Source: Kofleriaceae bacterium (lineage in GTDB: Bacteria > Myxococcota_A > Polyangia > Haliangiales > Haliangiaceae). From it: DNA of 64,000 nt. Below the pieces are notes generated by a model, which searched no databases, was not told where the DNA came from, and saw only the letters and a list, made by a program, of their open reading frames with translations. Where the stretch lies: contig JAGPCY010000027.1 in the NCBI GenBank assembly GCA_018057825.1, positions 62,001 to 126,000 on the forward strand. Direction: 5' to 3'. Below, one piece after another: positions 7,859-18,455 of this stretch (the first letter of the stretch is position 1; each line of letters opens with the position of its first letter). The translations under genes were made by a program, and so were the position numbers.

Positions 7859-8665
7859 ATGCGGTCCCTCGCGCTCGTGGTCGCGTCCTTGGCGGTGGTC
7901 GCGGCCTGCTCCGACGACGTCGGTCTGCCCGATGCCCGGCCGGCGATCGACGCCGCCGCGCCCGGCCAGATCGCCTTGACGTGGTCGCTCAACCACGCCG
8001 GCCTGCCCCAGACCTGCGCCTCGGTCGGAGCCACCGGGGTGGCGGTCGACATCGTGCCGGTCGGCTCGTTGTTCGGCGAGGTCGACGGCTGGAGCTGCGC
8101 TTCGGGCATGGGCACGACCCGCGCGCTCGAGCCCGGTCGCTACGATCTGCGGATCACGGTCAGCGGCGGTGGCACCCTCGACGGCCCGATCATCCGCCTC
8201 GGCGTCGAGGTCCGCCCCGGCCAGGTCACGACGATCGAGCCGATCGTCTTCGACGTCGAGCCCAGCGGCGCCGTGACCTTCCGGATCACGACGCCGGCCG
8301 GCGACAACTGCGCCGCCGCTCCGGCCGGCGCCGGCATCACCGCGATGCGCGTCGAGCTGCGCGATGCCGCCGGGACCTGCGTGCCGACCACCTTCGCCAT
8401 CGCCGCTGGCGCGACCCTGCCGGCCGCGAGCTACGCCAGCGATTGCGCCGGCGCGACCGCGCCGTGCATCGCCGCCGACCAGGTGATCACCGCGACCGAG
8501 GTGCCAGCGGGCCAGCGCACCCTCGCGCTGGTCGGGTTGATCGGCGCCGCGCCGTGCTGGACCCGCACCAGTCAATATGCACAGCGGGCCGGCGGGCTGA
8601 CCACGATGCTCAACCCGCAGGAGCTGGTCCTGGCCACCGGTGTGCCGGGGTGCCCGATGCCGTGA
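7859..8665 (+). CDS. Hypothetical lipoprotein
   Basis: 268 aa. The start is supported by a lipoprotein signal (MRSLALVVASLAVVAACSDD, lipobox AAC) and by the TACACT box. A short Asp/Ala/Pro linker follows. The rest is beta-rich with eight or so cysteines; segments such as ALEPGRYDLRITVSGGGTLDG and VPAGQRTLALVGLIG suggest immunoglobulin-like or carboxypeptidase-regulatory-like folds that bind or display rather than catalyse. No family recognised. Located 79 nt after the GNAT gene and 29 nt before the acyl-CoA dehydrogenase, each with its own promoter-like box. Confidence 0.8.
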   Translation: MRSLALVVASLAVVAACSDDVGLPDARPAIDAAAPGQIALTWSLNHAGLPQTCASVGATGVAVDIVPVGSLFGEVDGWSCASGMGTTRALEPGRYDLRITVSGGGTLDGPIIRLGVEVRPGQVTTIEPIVFDVEPSGAVTFRITTPAGDNCAAAPAGAGITAMRVELRDAAGTCVPTTFAIAAGATLPAASYASDCAGATAPCIAADQVITATEVPAGQRTLALVGLIGAAPCWTRTSQYAQRAGGLTTMLNPQELVLATGVPGCPMP

Positions 8666-8679
8666 TCGCCGGGCGGCGC

Positions 8680-8685
8680 TACACT
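8680..8685 (+). promoter_or_regulatory. TANNNT box before the acyl-CoA dehydrogenase
   Basis: TACACT, 9 nt before the ATG at 8695 and after the preceding stop. No Shine-Dalgarno. Identical to the box at 7847. Confidence 0.4.
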
Positions 8686-8694
8686 GCCGCCGCC

Positions 8695-10503
8695 ATGACC
8701 GGCCACTACCTCCCCAACCTCCGCGACACCTTCTTCAACCTGTTCGAGGTGTTCGCGATCGACAAGACCGTCTTGGGCCACGGCCCGTTCGCCGGCTTCG
8801 ACGCCGACAGCGCGCGCGCCTCTCTCGAGGGTCTGGCCGAGTTCGTCGCCAGCCAGTTCGCGCCCAGCTTCGCCGAGGGCGATCGGGTCGGCGTCCACTT
8901 CGACGGCGCCGGCAATGTGACCTTGCCGGCCAGCTTCACCCGGGCCCTCGAGGCCTACTACCAGGACGGCTGGAACAAGCTCGAGCTGCCCGAGCACCTG
9001 GGCGGGTTCGGCGCGCCGCCGTCGGTGGCGTGGGCCGGCTTCGAGCTGCTGTCGGGGGCCAACCCGGCCTTGACGTTCTACCTGCTCGGGAACTTCCACG
9101 CCAAGGTCGTCGACGAGCTCGGCACCGAGGATCAGAAGCGGCGCTACCTGAAGAACCTCCTCGAGCGGCGCTGGGGCGGGACGATGGTGCTCACCGAGCC
9201 CGACGCTGGCTCCGACGTCGGCGCCGGCACCACCAAGGCCATCCACGTCGCCGGCGACGAGTACCACCTCGAGGGCGTGAAGCGCTTCATCACCAACGGC
9301 GACTTCGATCAGCCGGAGAACATCCTGCACCTGGTGCTGGCGCGGCCCGAGGGCGCGCCGCCCGGCACCAAGGGCCTGGGCATGTTCCTGGTGCCCAAGT
9401 ACTGGGTCGAGGAGGACGGCTCGCTGGGCGCGCGCAACGGCGCCTTCGTCACCAACGTCGAGCACAAGATGGGGATCAAGGCGTCGGCGACGTGCGAGCT
9501 GACCCTGGGCGCGACCCAGCCGTGCCGAGGCCTCCTGGTCGGCGGCGTCCGCGACGGCATCGCGCAGATGTTCCACGTCATCGAGTACGCCCGCATGGGC
9601 GTGGCCACCAAGTCGATGGCCGCGCTGTCGACCGCCTACGGCAACGCCCTGGCCTACACCCGCGTGCGCAAGCAGGGTGCCGATCTGACCCGGGCCGCCG
9701 ACAAGACCGCGCCGCGGGTCGAGATCCTCCGCCACCCCGACGTCCGCCGCATGTTGATGCTGCAGAAGGCCTTCGCCGAGGGCCTGCGCGCGCTCATCCT
9801 CTACACCGCCCACGTCCAGGATCAGGTCGTGCTGGCCGGCGGCTACGGCAGCGACGGCGCCAAGGCCCTCGACGCGCGCAACGATCTGCTGTTGCCGCTG
9901 TGCAAGGGCTACGCGTCGGAGAAGGTCTACGAGCTCCTGGCGGTCAGCCTGCAGTGCTTCGGCGGCTCCGGCTACTGCAGCGACTACCCCATCGAGCAGT
10001 ACATCCGCGATCAGAAGATCGACACGCTGTACGAGGGCACGACCCACATCCAGGCCCTCGACCTGTTCTTCCGCAAGGTCGGCCGCGATCGCGGCGCGGC
10101 GCTGCAGGCGCTGTTCGCCGACATCGGCAAGGACCTCGCCGCGCTGCCGCCCGAGCTGGCGATCGAGGCCAAGGCGGTCAAGGCCGCCCTCGACGACGTC
10201 GGCGCGATCTTCATGGGCATGCTCGGCAAGCTGGCGCAGTCGCCGTACCACGTCGGCCTGCACGGCAACCGCATCCTGTTCGCGCTGGCCGAGCTGATCA
10301 TCGGCTGGCGCCTGGCGGTCTCGGCCAAGGTCGCGCTGGCGGCCGAGGCGAGCGCCAGCGAGCGCGACCGCGCCTTCTACGCCGGCAAGCGCGCCGCGGC
10401 GCGGTTCTTCGCCCAGGAGATCCTGCCGGCGATCGCGGCGTCGCGGCAGATCATCGAGCGCGGCGATCTGGCGCTCATGGAGCTGTCCGACGACGCCTGG
10501 TGA
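8695..10503 (+). CDS. Acyl-CoA dehydrogenase, DmdC-like long form
   Basis: 602 aa, matching the long acyl-CoA dehydrogenases (DmdC/AidB-like, about 590-600 aa) rather than the 380-aa short forms. It oxidises an acyl-CoA to the trans-2-enoyl-CoA with FAD. Visible motifs are TMVLTEPDAGSDVGAG near residue 162 (substrate and FAD binding), YARMGVATKSMAALSTAYG in the middle, and IDTLYEGTTHIQALDL near residue 443 whose Glu is the expected catalytic base. A C-terminal helical domain is present. DmdC acts on 3-methylmercaptopropionyl-CoA, but no dmd genes are nearby, so general fatty acyl-CoA use is equally possible. Confidence 0.92.
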   Translation: MTGHYLPNLRDTFFNLFEVFAIDKTVLGHGPFAGFDADSARASLEGLAEFVASQFAPSFAEGDRVGVHFDGAGNVTLPASFTRALEAYYQDGWNKLELPEHLGGFGAPPSVAWAGFELLSGANPALTFYLLGNFHAKVVDELGTEDQKRRYLKNLLERRWGGTMVLTEPDAGSDVGAGTTKAIHVAGDEYHLEGVKRFITNGDFDQPENILHLVLARPEGAPPGTKGLGMFLVPKYWVEEDGSLGARNGAFVTNVEHKMGIKASATCELTLGATQPCRGLLVGGVRDGIAQMFHVIEYARMGVATKSMAALSTAYGNALAYTRVRKQGADLTRAADKTAPRVEILRHPDVRRMLMLQKAFAEGLRALILYTAHVQDQVVLAGGYGSDGAKALDARNDLLLPLCKGYASEKVYELLAVSLQCFGGSGYCSDYPIEQYIRDQKIDTLYEGTTHIQALDLFFRKVGRDRGAALQALFADIGKDLAALPPELAIEAKAVKAALDDVGAIFMGMLGKLAQSPYHVGLHGNRILFALAELIIGWRLAVSAKVALAAEASASERDRAFYAGKRAAARFFAQEILPAIAASRQIIERGDLALMELSDDAW

Positions 10504-10521
10504 CGCGCGCGCCCGCGACGA

Positions 10522-11232
10522 TCAGCGGCGGGTCAGGGCCGCGGCGACCAGCGGCGCCAGGGCGGCCGCCACGCGGGCGGTGCCGCCGTCGGCCCGCGCC
10601 ACCGCGTAGCTGGTCTCGAGCTCGATGCCGGCGTAGCGGCGATCCCGTCGGCCGGCGCGCAGCGAGGTGCACAGCGCCGGCCCGACGCCGCCGTAGGGCT
10701 GATTGGCGCGGACCGCGAAACCGGCCGCGGCCAGGCCGGCGAGGAGGACCTCGGCCAGCGCGGCCTCGAAGGCGTGGTCGGGATCGTAGAGCACGCCGAG
10801 ATCGAACTGGCGGTTGGCCGGATCGAGGTCGGGATCGAAGCTGTGCGACGACAGGTGCAGGCACGCGCCCCGGGTCGCGAGCAGGCCGTCGACCTCGGCG
10901 GTCACCGCGGCCCAGTACGGCGCGTGGTCGCGATCGAGGCGGGCGGCTCGCTGGGCCGGGGTCAGATCGGCGTTGCCCGGCACCGGCGCGCCGTAGCTCA
11001 CCCGCGGGATCACGTCGGGGTGATCGGGGGCGCGGTTGAGGTCGACCCACATCCGCGAGTAGGTGCCGGCGTGGACCGGGCGATCGAGGGCGGCCCCCAG
11101 TCGGGCGGCGACCTCGAGGGCGCCGAGGTCCCACGACGCCTGGCCGCGCAGCACCTCGGGAGCGACGCCCAGGTCGACGCCCGGCGGCAGGGCCCAGCCG
11201 GCGTGCTCGCACGACACGACCAGGCCCATCAT
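10522..11232 (-). CDS. N-formylglutamate amidohydrolase family protein
   Basis: 236 aa. It matches the family that hydrolyses N-formylglutamate or related N-acyl amino acids: VVSCEHAG near the N-terminus (metal or substrate site), the DLNRAPD segment near residue 68, and LHLSSHSFDPDLD with the conserved His near residue 131. No hut genes are near, so a histidine-degradation role is not supported; these proteins also occur as orphan hydrolases. The ATG overlaps the stop of the upstream unknown gene by ATGA, so the two are translated together. Convergent with the acyl-CoA dehydrogenase, 18 nt apart. Confidence 0.85.
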   Translation of the reverse strand: MMGLVVSCEHAGWALPPGVDLGVAPEVLRGQASWDLGALEVAARLGAALDRPVHAGTYSRMWVDLNRAPDHPDVIPRVSYGAPVPGNADLTPAQRAARLDRDHAPYWAAVTAEVDGLLATRGACLHLSSHSFDPDLDPANRQFDLGVLYDPDHAFEAALAEVLLAGLAAAGFAVRANQPYGGVGPALCTSLRAGRRDRRYAGIELETSYAVARADGGTARVAAALAPLVAAALTRR

Positions 11233-11759
11233 CGCCGCCCCGCGTCGGCCAGCGCGCTGGCCGCGATCGTGGTCAGGAAGTCGGGGCGGGCGGCCCGCCG
11301 GCGCAGCGCCAGCTCGACCCAGCGTCCGACGAAATGAGCGATATCGACGTAGTATCGCGGATCGTCGACTCCGGCGAACCCGACTAAGACCGCGCGCTGG
11401 TACCCGGTGGCCTTCTTGTGGGCGGTGTACAGCTCCCAGCGGACCCCGGTCGCGGCGATCACCCGCTCGCCCAGCCACAGCGCGGCGTCGGCGGCCAGGC
11501 CGGTCCAGGTCGGGGTGCCGACCGCCGCTGGCCCGGCGGCGCCGGCGGCCTCGACCAGCCAGGCGCCGACCCGATCGGTGGCGTCGGCGGCCGCGAGGTC
11601 GACGCCGTGGCGCGCGGCCAGGGCCCTGAAACCAGCCAGGCGCAGCGGGCGCGCCGACATCAAGGCCTCGAACACCGCGCGGGCCGCGGTCGGGTCGGCG
11701 TCGCGCAGCTCGCCGGTCCACGGCACCTCGAGGGGGCTCCAGGCAGCCAGATCCAGCAT
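11229..11759 (-). CDS. Unknown protein coupled to the N-formylglutamate hydrolase
   Basis: 176 aa, not recognised. The N-terminal half is helical and Ala-rich; the C-terminal half has the more specific stretch GVRWELYTAHKKATGYQRAVLVGF and DDPRYYVDIAHFVGRWVELA, rich in Trp, Tyr and His, which looks like a small alpha/beta domain. No signal peptide or membrane segment, so probably cytosolic. A 4-nt ATGA overlap with the hydrolase suggests the two products work together. The start has a TAAGCA box 6 nt upstream. Confidence 0.75.
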   Translation of the reverse strand: MLDLAAWSPLEVPWTGELRDADPTAARAVFEALMSARPLRLAGFRALAARHGVDLAAADATDRVGAWLVEAAGAAGPAAVGTPTWTGLAADAALWLGERVIAATGVRWELYTAHKKATGYQRAVLVGFAGVDDPRYYVDIAHFVGRWVELALRRRAARPDFLTTIAASALADAGRR

Positions 11760-11765
11760 CCCCCG

Positions 11766-11771
11766 TGCTTA
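11766..11771 (-). promoter_or_regulatory. Start-proximal -10-like box (11759 gene)
   Basis: TAAGCA on the minus strand, 6 nt before the ATG at 11759, with no Shine-Dalgarno. Weaker match to TANNNT but same placement. Confidence 0.3.
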
Positions 11772-11889
11772 GGGCCCAGACCGGGCCAAGTCAATCCGCG
11801 GGCCGTCCCGGGAGTGGGCCGCGATCGCCGGGCCGCGATCGCTCGCGCCGTCGCCAGACCGGCCCGCGCGCTCGTGCGTGAGAGGGGCC

Positions 11890-13245
11890 ATGAGCCTCAC
11901 CCGCCGCCTCGCCCACCGCCTCGCCACCGCCGCCCTGGCCGCCGCCGCCACCTTCGCCGGCCCGGCCGCCGCCAAGCCCGCGCCGCCGCCCGACCTGGTG
12001 CTGGCCGCCCCCGAGCCGACCTTCGCCGACAACGTCGCGACGGTCGCCAACATGATCGGCGACCACGAGCTGATCGGCATGGTCGCTCGCCACCAGCTCA
12101 ACCTGGTGAACGTCATGTGGGAGGACACGGGGCGCTGGGAGGGCAGCTCGGTCGGCCCCAACATCAGCGACGTGACGATCGAGGTCGAGGCCGGCCCCGG
12201 CCAGACCTTCCTCATGCCGGTCATCCGCCACGACAACTTCTCGGACAAGACCTCCGACGTGCGCCTCGACCGCATCTTCGTGCCGGTCGGCAACCAGCGC
12301 GGCGGCAAGCTCCAGACCATCACGCTCAGCCAGCTCCTGGCCAATCCCGGTCGCTACCTGTCGAAGGCCGGCGCCGGCAAGATCAAGGGCGGCACGCTGC
12401 TCGCGCCGCGTGATCGCCACGCCCTGGTCAGCGCCCAGCACGCGTTCCTGCCCGTGCCCAAGGCCGGCAAGGTCAACTTCTGGCCGGTGATCTTCAACTA
12501 CCAGTCCTACCAGGACAACCCCGCGGTCTTGACCATCCTGGTGACCCGTCAGGGCACCAGCATGACGATCATCGACAACGCCCGCGACAACACCGCCGGC
12601 GGGAGCTGGGGCCAGCGGCTGTACTTCAATCACGACGGCGACAAGGCGCCGCTCCTGGCCGAGCGCCTGAAGGACGTCATGGCCAAGGGCCGCACCGAGA
12701 ACGGCGAGAGCGCGGCGTCGCTCGGCGAGGACGCCAACCTGCTCATGTTGATCCAGGTGCCGCTCAAGCAGAAGGACGAGCCGCGCCGCGGCATGTTGAT
12801 GGGCGCGAGCGCCGGTGAAGGCTACGCCGAGTCGGACATGGCGGCGCCGATGGCCGCGCCGTCGGTCGCCAGCGGCGGCGCCAGCCAGTCCCGGCGCGCC
12901 CGCGACATCGACACCGCGGTGCTCGGCCACGGCCCCACCACCGGGCCCTTCGTCGAGCTCGACGGCAAGACGATCGAGCGCGATCCGCGGTTCCCGGTGC
13001 GGGTGACGGTGCAGTTCTACCAGGCGACCTCGACCGGCGTGGCCAGCGCCGAGGACATCGCCCGCATGGCCGCCCAGATCGACAAGGTCTACGCCAAGGG
13101 CGACTACGTCGGCTCGCTGGTGGTCCCGGCGCCTGGCGACCGCCGCCGCACGACCAACCACCAGGCCGACGCCGCGCACTACCGCGGGCTGTGGGAGCGG
13201 TGGATCACCTTCGGTGGTCCCACGCAGCCGCTGAAGGCGAAGTAG
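11890..13245 (+). CDS. Hypothetical secreted protein
   Basis: 451 aa. The ATG at 11890 has GAGGGG 2-7 nt before it and starts a Sec signal peptide cut near AAAKP (about residue 31). The mature protein has no recognised domain. It contains FADNVATVANMIGDHELIGMVARHQLNLVNVMWEDTGR-type text near the N-terminus and FWPVIFNYQSYQDNPAVLTILVTRQGTSMTIIDN in the middle, which suggest a mixed alpha/beta exported protein. A low-complexity Ala/Met/Ser segment separates the C-terminal part. Its last 41 bp overlap the end of the convergent NAGPA-like gene. Confidence 0.85.
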   Translation: MSLTRRLAHRLATAALAAAATFAGPAAAKPAPPPDLVLAAPEPTFADNVATVANMIGDHELIGMVARHQLNLVNVMWEDTGRWEGSSVGPNISDVTIEVEAGPGQTFLMPVIRHDNFSDKTSDVRLDRIFVPVGNQRGGKLQTITLSQLLANPGRYLSKAGAGKIKGGTLLAPRDRHALVSAQHAFLPVPKAGKVNFWPVIFNYQSYQDNPAVLTILVTRQGTSMTIIDNARDNTAGGSWGQRLYFNHDGDKAPLLAERLKDVMAKGRTENGESAASLGEDANLLMLIQVPLKQKDEPRRGMLMGASAGEGYAESDMAAPMAAPSVASGGASQSRRARDIDTAVLGHGPTTGPFVELDGKTIERDPRFPVRVTVQFYQATSTGVASAEDIARMAAQIDKVYAKGDYVGSLVVPAPGDRRRTTNHQADAAHYRGLWERWITFGGPTQPLKAK

Positions 13246-14170
13246 CGCGCGGGACCGCGTAGAGCACGTTGGGGACGTCCCACGCGGTGTGGTTGGAGTC
13301 GTCGTCCCAGAACCCGGCCTCGTAGCTGCCCAGGCGCTGGAGGCGATCGGCGCCGCGCCCGGCCACCAGGGTCGCCTCGGGGCCACCCTCGGCGTACAGG
13401 AGGCCGGCCAGGTCGAGGCCCGCCAGCCGGGCCGCCAGGTCGCCCACGCGAAACGGCGCCCGGGCGTGGACCATGACCAGGCGACCGGCGCGATCGACGC
13501 CGAAGCCGGCCGCCGAGTAGGCCTTGGCGTCCGACCACGGCAGGGCGGCGCCCGCGCAGTCGAGGAAGCGGTAGCTCTGGATCGCGGCGCGGTAGCGGCT
13601 GCGGGTCGCCGGCCCGTCGGCGCCGGCGCAGTCGCGGCCCAGGACCCGGGCCGGCGGATCGGCCGGGTCGATCGGATCGAATACCAGCCAGCCGCCGTAG
13701 CGCGGGTTGTCGCGATCGCGGTCGACGTGGTCGGCGTCCGCCAGGTGGCCGAGCCCGCGGTGATCGGGACCGAACATGCCGGCGTTGATCGCGGCGACCG
13801 CGTCGCGCCCGGCCAGCCAGCGCGGGATCGGCCGCGGCGCGCCATCGCGCGACGCCATGAGCAGCGCGGGGCGGTGGAGGGCCAGGTCGATCCGCACGAC
13901 GTCGATGCACGGCTCGACCGCCGGGAGCGGCGACGGCGCGTCGATCCGGTGGCGCTCGTGGGTCACCCCCGGGGTCAGCGGCCGCGCCACGCCGTCGCAG
14001 CCGGGCGCGGCTGGGGCCCGAGCGTCACCGGGCGGGCGGGCGTCGGTCGACGCGGTCGGCGCGGGCGCGGGGTGGGCCCGGCGGTCGCCGCCGCAGGCCG
14101 CGGCCACCGCGCAGCCGATCGCGATCGTCGTGCGCATCGCCGCCGGCAACGTCCGGGCCGCCGCGATCAT
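13205..14170 (-). CDS. Phosphodiester glycosidase (NAGPA-like) lipoprotein
   Basis: 321 aa. The ATG at 14170 overlaps the thiE stop (ATGA); a second ATG at 14137 starts the lipoprotein signal directly (lipobox AAAC). The domain resembles the phosphodiester glycosidase/NAGPA family: VVRIDLA, DAVAAINAGMF, YGGWLVF, GFGVDRAGRLVMVHA and LDLAGLLYAEGGPEATL, the last with the conserved Glu/Gly segment. Such proteins hydrolyse sugar-phosphodiester bonds in envelope polymers; the substrate here is unknown. It ends the long minus-strand operon and its 3' end overlaps the convergent secreted-protein gene by 41 bp. Confidence 0.85.
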   Translation of the reverse strand: MIAAARTLPAAMRTTIAIGCAVAAACGGDRRAHPAPAPTASTDARPPGDARAPAAPGCDGVARPLTPGVTHERHRIDAPSPLPAVEPCIDVVRIDLALHRPALLMASRDGAPRPIPRWLAGRDAVAAINAGMFGPDHRGLGHLADADHVDRDRDNPRYGGWLVFDPIDPADPPARVLGRDCAGADGPATRSRYRAAIQSYRFLDCAGAALPWSDAKAYSAAGFGVDRAGRLVMVHARAPFRVGDLAARLAGLDLAGLLYAEGGPEATLVAGRGADRLQRLGSYEAGFWDDDSNHTAWDVPNVLYAVPRATSPSAAAWDHRR

Positions 14171-14799
14171 TTCTGCGGTCGACCCAGTCGCGCCGCGCGG
14201 CCGCGCACCACCGCGGCCACCAGGGCTCGGGCGATCGCCGCCGGATCGTCGGCCTCCCACAGCGCGCGGATCGCCGCGACCGCGTCGGCGCCGGCGGCGG
14301 CCGCCGCCTCGGCCCGGGCCGGGCCATCGACGCCGCCGACCGCGACCAGGACCCCGCCGGTCCGCGGTCGGGCGCGCTCGAGGGCGGCCAGCCCGAGCGG
14401 CGGCCCCTTGCCCGGGGTGTCCCAGATCGGGCCGAGCTGGACGAGATCGGCGTCGCCGTCGACGCCGGGCTGGTGGCGCGACACGCCGATCGCCAGGCCG
14501 CCGGCGATCGCCCGGGCCTCGGCGACGGTGAAGCCGCGCTCGGGCAGGTGGACCCCGTCGGCGTCGACCGCGCGGGCGACGTCGAGGCGATCGTTGACCC
14601 ACAGCTCGGCGCCGGCCGCCGCGGTCGCGGCCCGCAGCCGGAGCGCCAGCGCGTGGAGCGGTCCGCCGTCGCCGCCGCCCCGGAGCTGCACCGCGAGCGC
14701 GCCGGGGCCGACCGCGGCCGCGATCGCAACCACCCGCGCGATCAGGGCGTCGCCGTCGACCCGCGCCCGATCGGTGATCGCCACCAGCGCCGGCGGCAC
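14167..14799 (-). CDS. thiE: Thiamine-phosphate synthase
   Basis: 210 aa with a GTG start that shares one base with the thiG stop. ThiE joins HMP-diphosphate and thiazole phosphate to give thiamine phosphate. The TIM-barrel signatures are present: LAVQLRGGGD near residue 36 (the family usually has QxR-KD), AELWVNDRLDVARAVDADGVHLPE near 65-88, and VQLGPIWDTPGKGPPLG near 125-141. The QLR-GGGD part differs from the usual Q-R-xK in the pyrophosphate region, but other residues are intact. Overlaps both neighbours, so it is translated as part of thiS-thiG-thiE. Confidence 0.9.
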   Translation of the reverse strand: MPPALVAITDRARVDGDALIARVVAIAAAVGPGALAVQLRGGGDGGPLHALALRLRAATAAAGAELWVNDRLDVARAVDADGVHLPERGFTVAEARAIAGGLAIGVSRHQPGVDGDADLVQLGPIWDTPGKGPPLGLAALERARPRTGGVLVAVGGVDGPARAEAAAAAGADAVAAIRALWEADDPAAIARALVAAVVRGRAARLGRPQK

Positions 14800-15569
14800 T
14801 ACTCGATCAACCCCACGGTCGGCGACGAGGCGTTGGCGTAGGCCTTCATCGCCATCCGCCCGGCCAGGAAGGCCTTGCGCCCGGCCTCGACCCCGAGCCG
14901 CATCGCCTCGGCCATGAGCACCGGGCGCTGGGCCGCGGCGATGCCGGTGTTCATGAGGACCGCGGTCGCGCCCAGCTCCATCGCCACCGCGGCGTCGGAC
15001 GCGGTGCCGACCCCGGCGTCGACGATCACCGGCGCGCCCAGCTCGTCGATGATGATCTTCAGGTTGTGCGGGTTGCGGATGCCCAGGCCCGAGCCGATCG
15101 GCGCGGCCAGGGGCATCACCGCCGGGCAGCCGGCGTCGATCAGGCGCTTGCAGGTCACCAGATCATCGCCGCAGTACGGCAACACGGTGAAGCCGTCGGC
15201 CACCAGGACCCGGGCCGCCTCGACGGTGGCGGCGTTGTCGGGGAACAGCGTCTTGGGATCGCCGATGACCTCGAGCTTCACGAACTCGGCCATGCCCAGC
15301 TCGCGCGCCAGGTGGCAGGTGCGGACGGCGTCGTCGACGGTGTAGCAGCCGGCGGTGTTGGGGAGCAGCACCAGCGAGCGATCGATGGCGTCGAGCAGGT
15401 TGGGGCCGCGGCCCGACAGATCGACCCGGCGCAACGCCACCGTCACCATCTCGGCGCGACTGGCGGCGATCGCGGCCCGGGTCTCGTCGAACGACGCGAA
15501 CTTGCCGGTGCCGATGATGATGCGCGAGTGGAAGGTGCGGCCTGCGAGGGTCCAGGTGTCGTCGGTCAT
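14799..15569 (-). CDS. thiG: Thiazole synthase
   Basis: 256 aa from the ATG at 15569; a GTG at 15590 would add seven residues. ThiG builds the thiazole ring of thiamine from deoxyxylulose 5-phosphate, dehydroglycine and ThiS thiocarboxylate. Family signatures are strong: [10 protein letters not shown] near the N-terminus, [29 protein letters not shown] whose Lys should form the imine with [15 protein letters not shown], and [21 protein letters not shown] for the phosphate site. Situated 22 nt after thiS and overlapping thiE by 1 nt. Neither ThiH nor ThiO, needed for dehydroglycine, is in the window. Confidence 0.96.
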   Translation of the reverse strand: MTDDTWTLAGRTFHSRIIIGTGKFASFDETRAAIAASRAEMVTVALRRVDLSGRGPNLLDAIDRSLVLLPNTAGCYTVDDAVRTCHLARELGMAEFVKLEVIGDPKTLFPDNAATVEAARVLVADGFTVLPYCGDDLVTCKRLIDAGCPAVMPLAAPIGSGLGIRNPHNLKIIIDELGAPVIVDAGVGTASDAAVAMELGATAVLMNTGIAAAQRPVLMAEAMRLGVEAGRKAFLAGRMAMKAYANASSPTVGLIE

Positions 15570-15591
15570 GGCGCCCGCATCGTGTACCACG

Positions 15592-15801
15592 TCACCCGCC
15601 GCCGACGAACGCCACGACCTCGAGTCGATCGCCGTCGGCCAGGGCGGTGTCGGCGTGCTGGGCGCGAGGCACGACGGCGCGGTTGCGCTCGACCGCGACC
15701 CGGCGCTGGCCGAGCCCGAGCTCGGCCAGGAGCGCGGCGATCGTGGTGCCGGCCGCGACCGCGCGCGGCTCGCCGTTGACGACGATCGAGATCGAACTCA
15801 C
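15592..15801 (-). CDS. thiS: Sulfur carrier protein ThiS
   Basis: 69 aa, the usual size. It is a ubiquitin-fold carrier whose C-terminal Gly-Gly is adenylated and then thiocarboxylated before giving sulfur to ThiG. The sequence starts [12 protein letters not shown], has the [12 protein letters not shown] helix, and ends in VGGG, giving the required di-glycine terminus. The GTG start has a TAGCGT box 6 nt upstream and no Shine-Dalgarno, so thiS may have its own promoter although it lies 12 nt after the DUF58 gene. The activating enzyme ThiF is not adjacent; a candidate lies at 59952. Confidence 0.93.
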   Translation of the reverse strand: MSSISIVVNGEPRAVAAGTTIAALLAELGLGQRRVAVERNRAVVPRAQHADTALADGDRLEVVAFVGGG

Positions 15802-15807
15802 GGCCCG

Positions 15808-15813
15808 ACGCTA
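15808..15813 (-). promoter_or_regulatory. TANNNT box before thiS
   Basis: TAGCGT on the minus strand, 6 nt before the thiS GTG, in the 12-nt gap after the DUF58 stop. There is no room for a TPP riboswitch here. Confidence 0.4.

Positions 15814-18454
<2,641 letters not shown>

Positions 18455-18455
<1 letters not shown>

Noticed and set aside
8640-11039. Long frame overlapping the acyl-CoA dehydrogenase on the same strand
   Set aside because: Arg/Pro-rich shadow frame typical of GC-rich coding DNA; the dehydrogenase frame has all family motifs.
15802-15813. TPP riboswitch upstream of thiS
   Set aside because: Only 12 nt separate the DUF58 stop and thiS start, too short for the element, and no thi-box text was seen in the preceding coding sequence.
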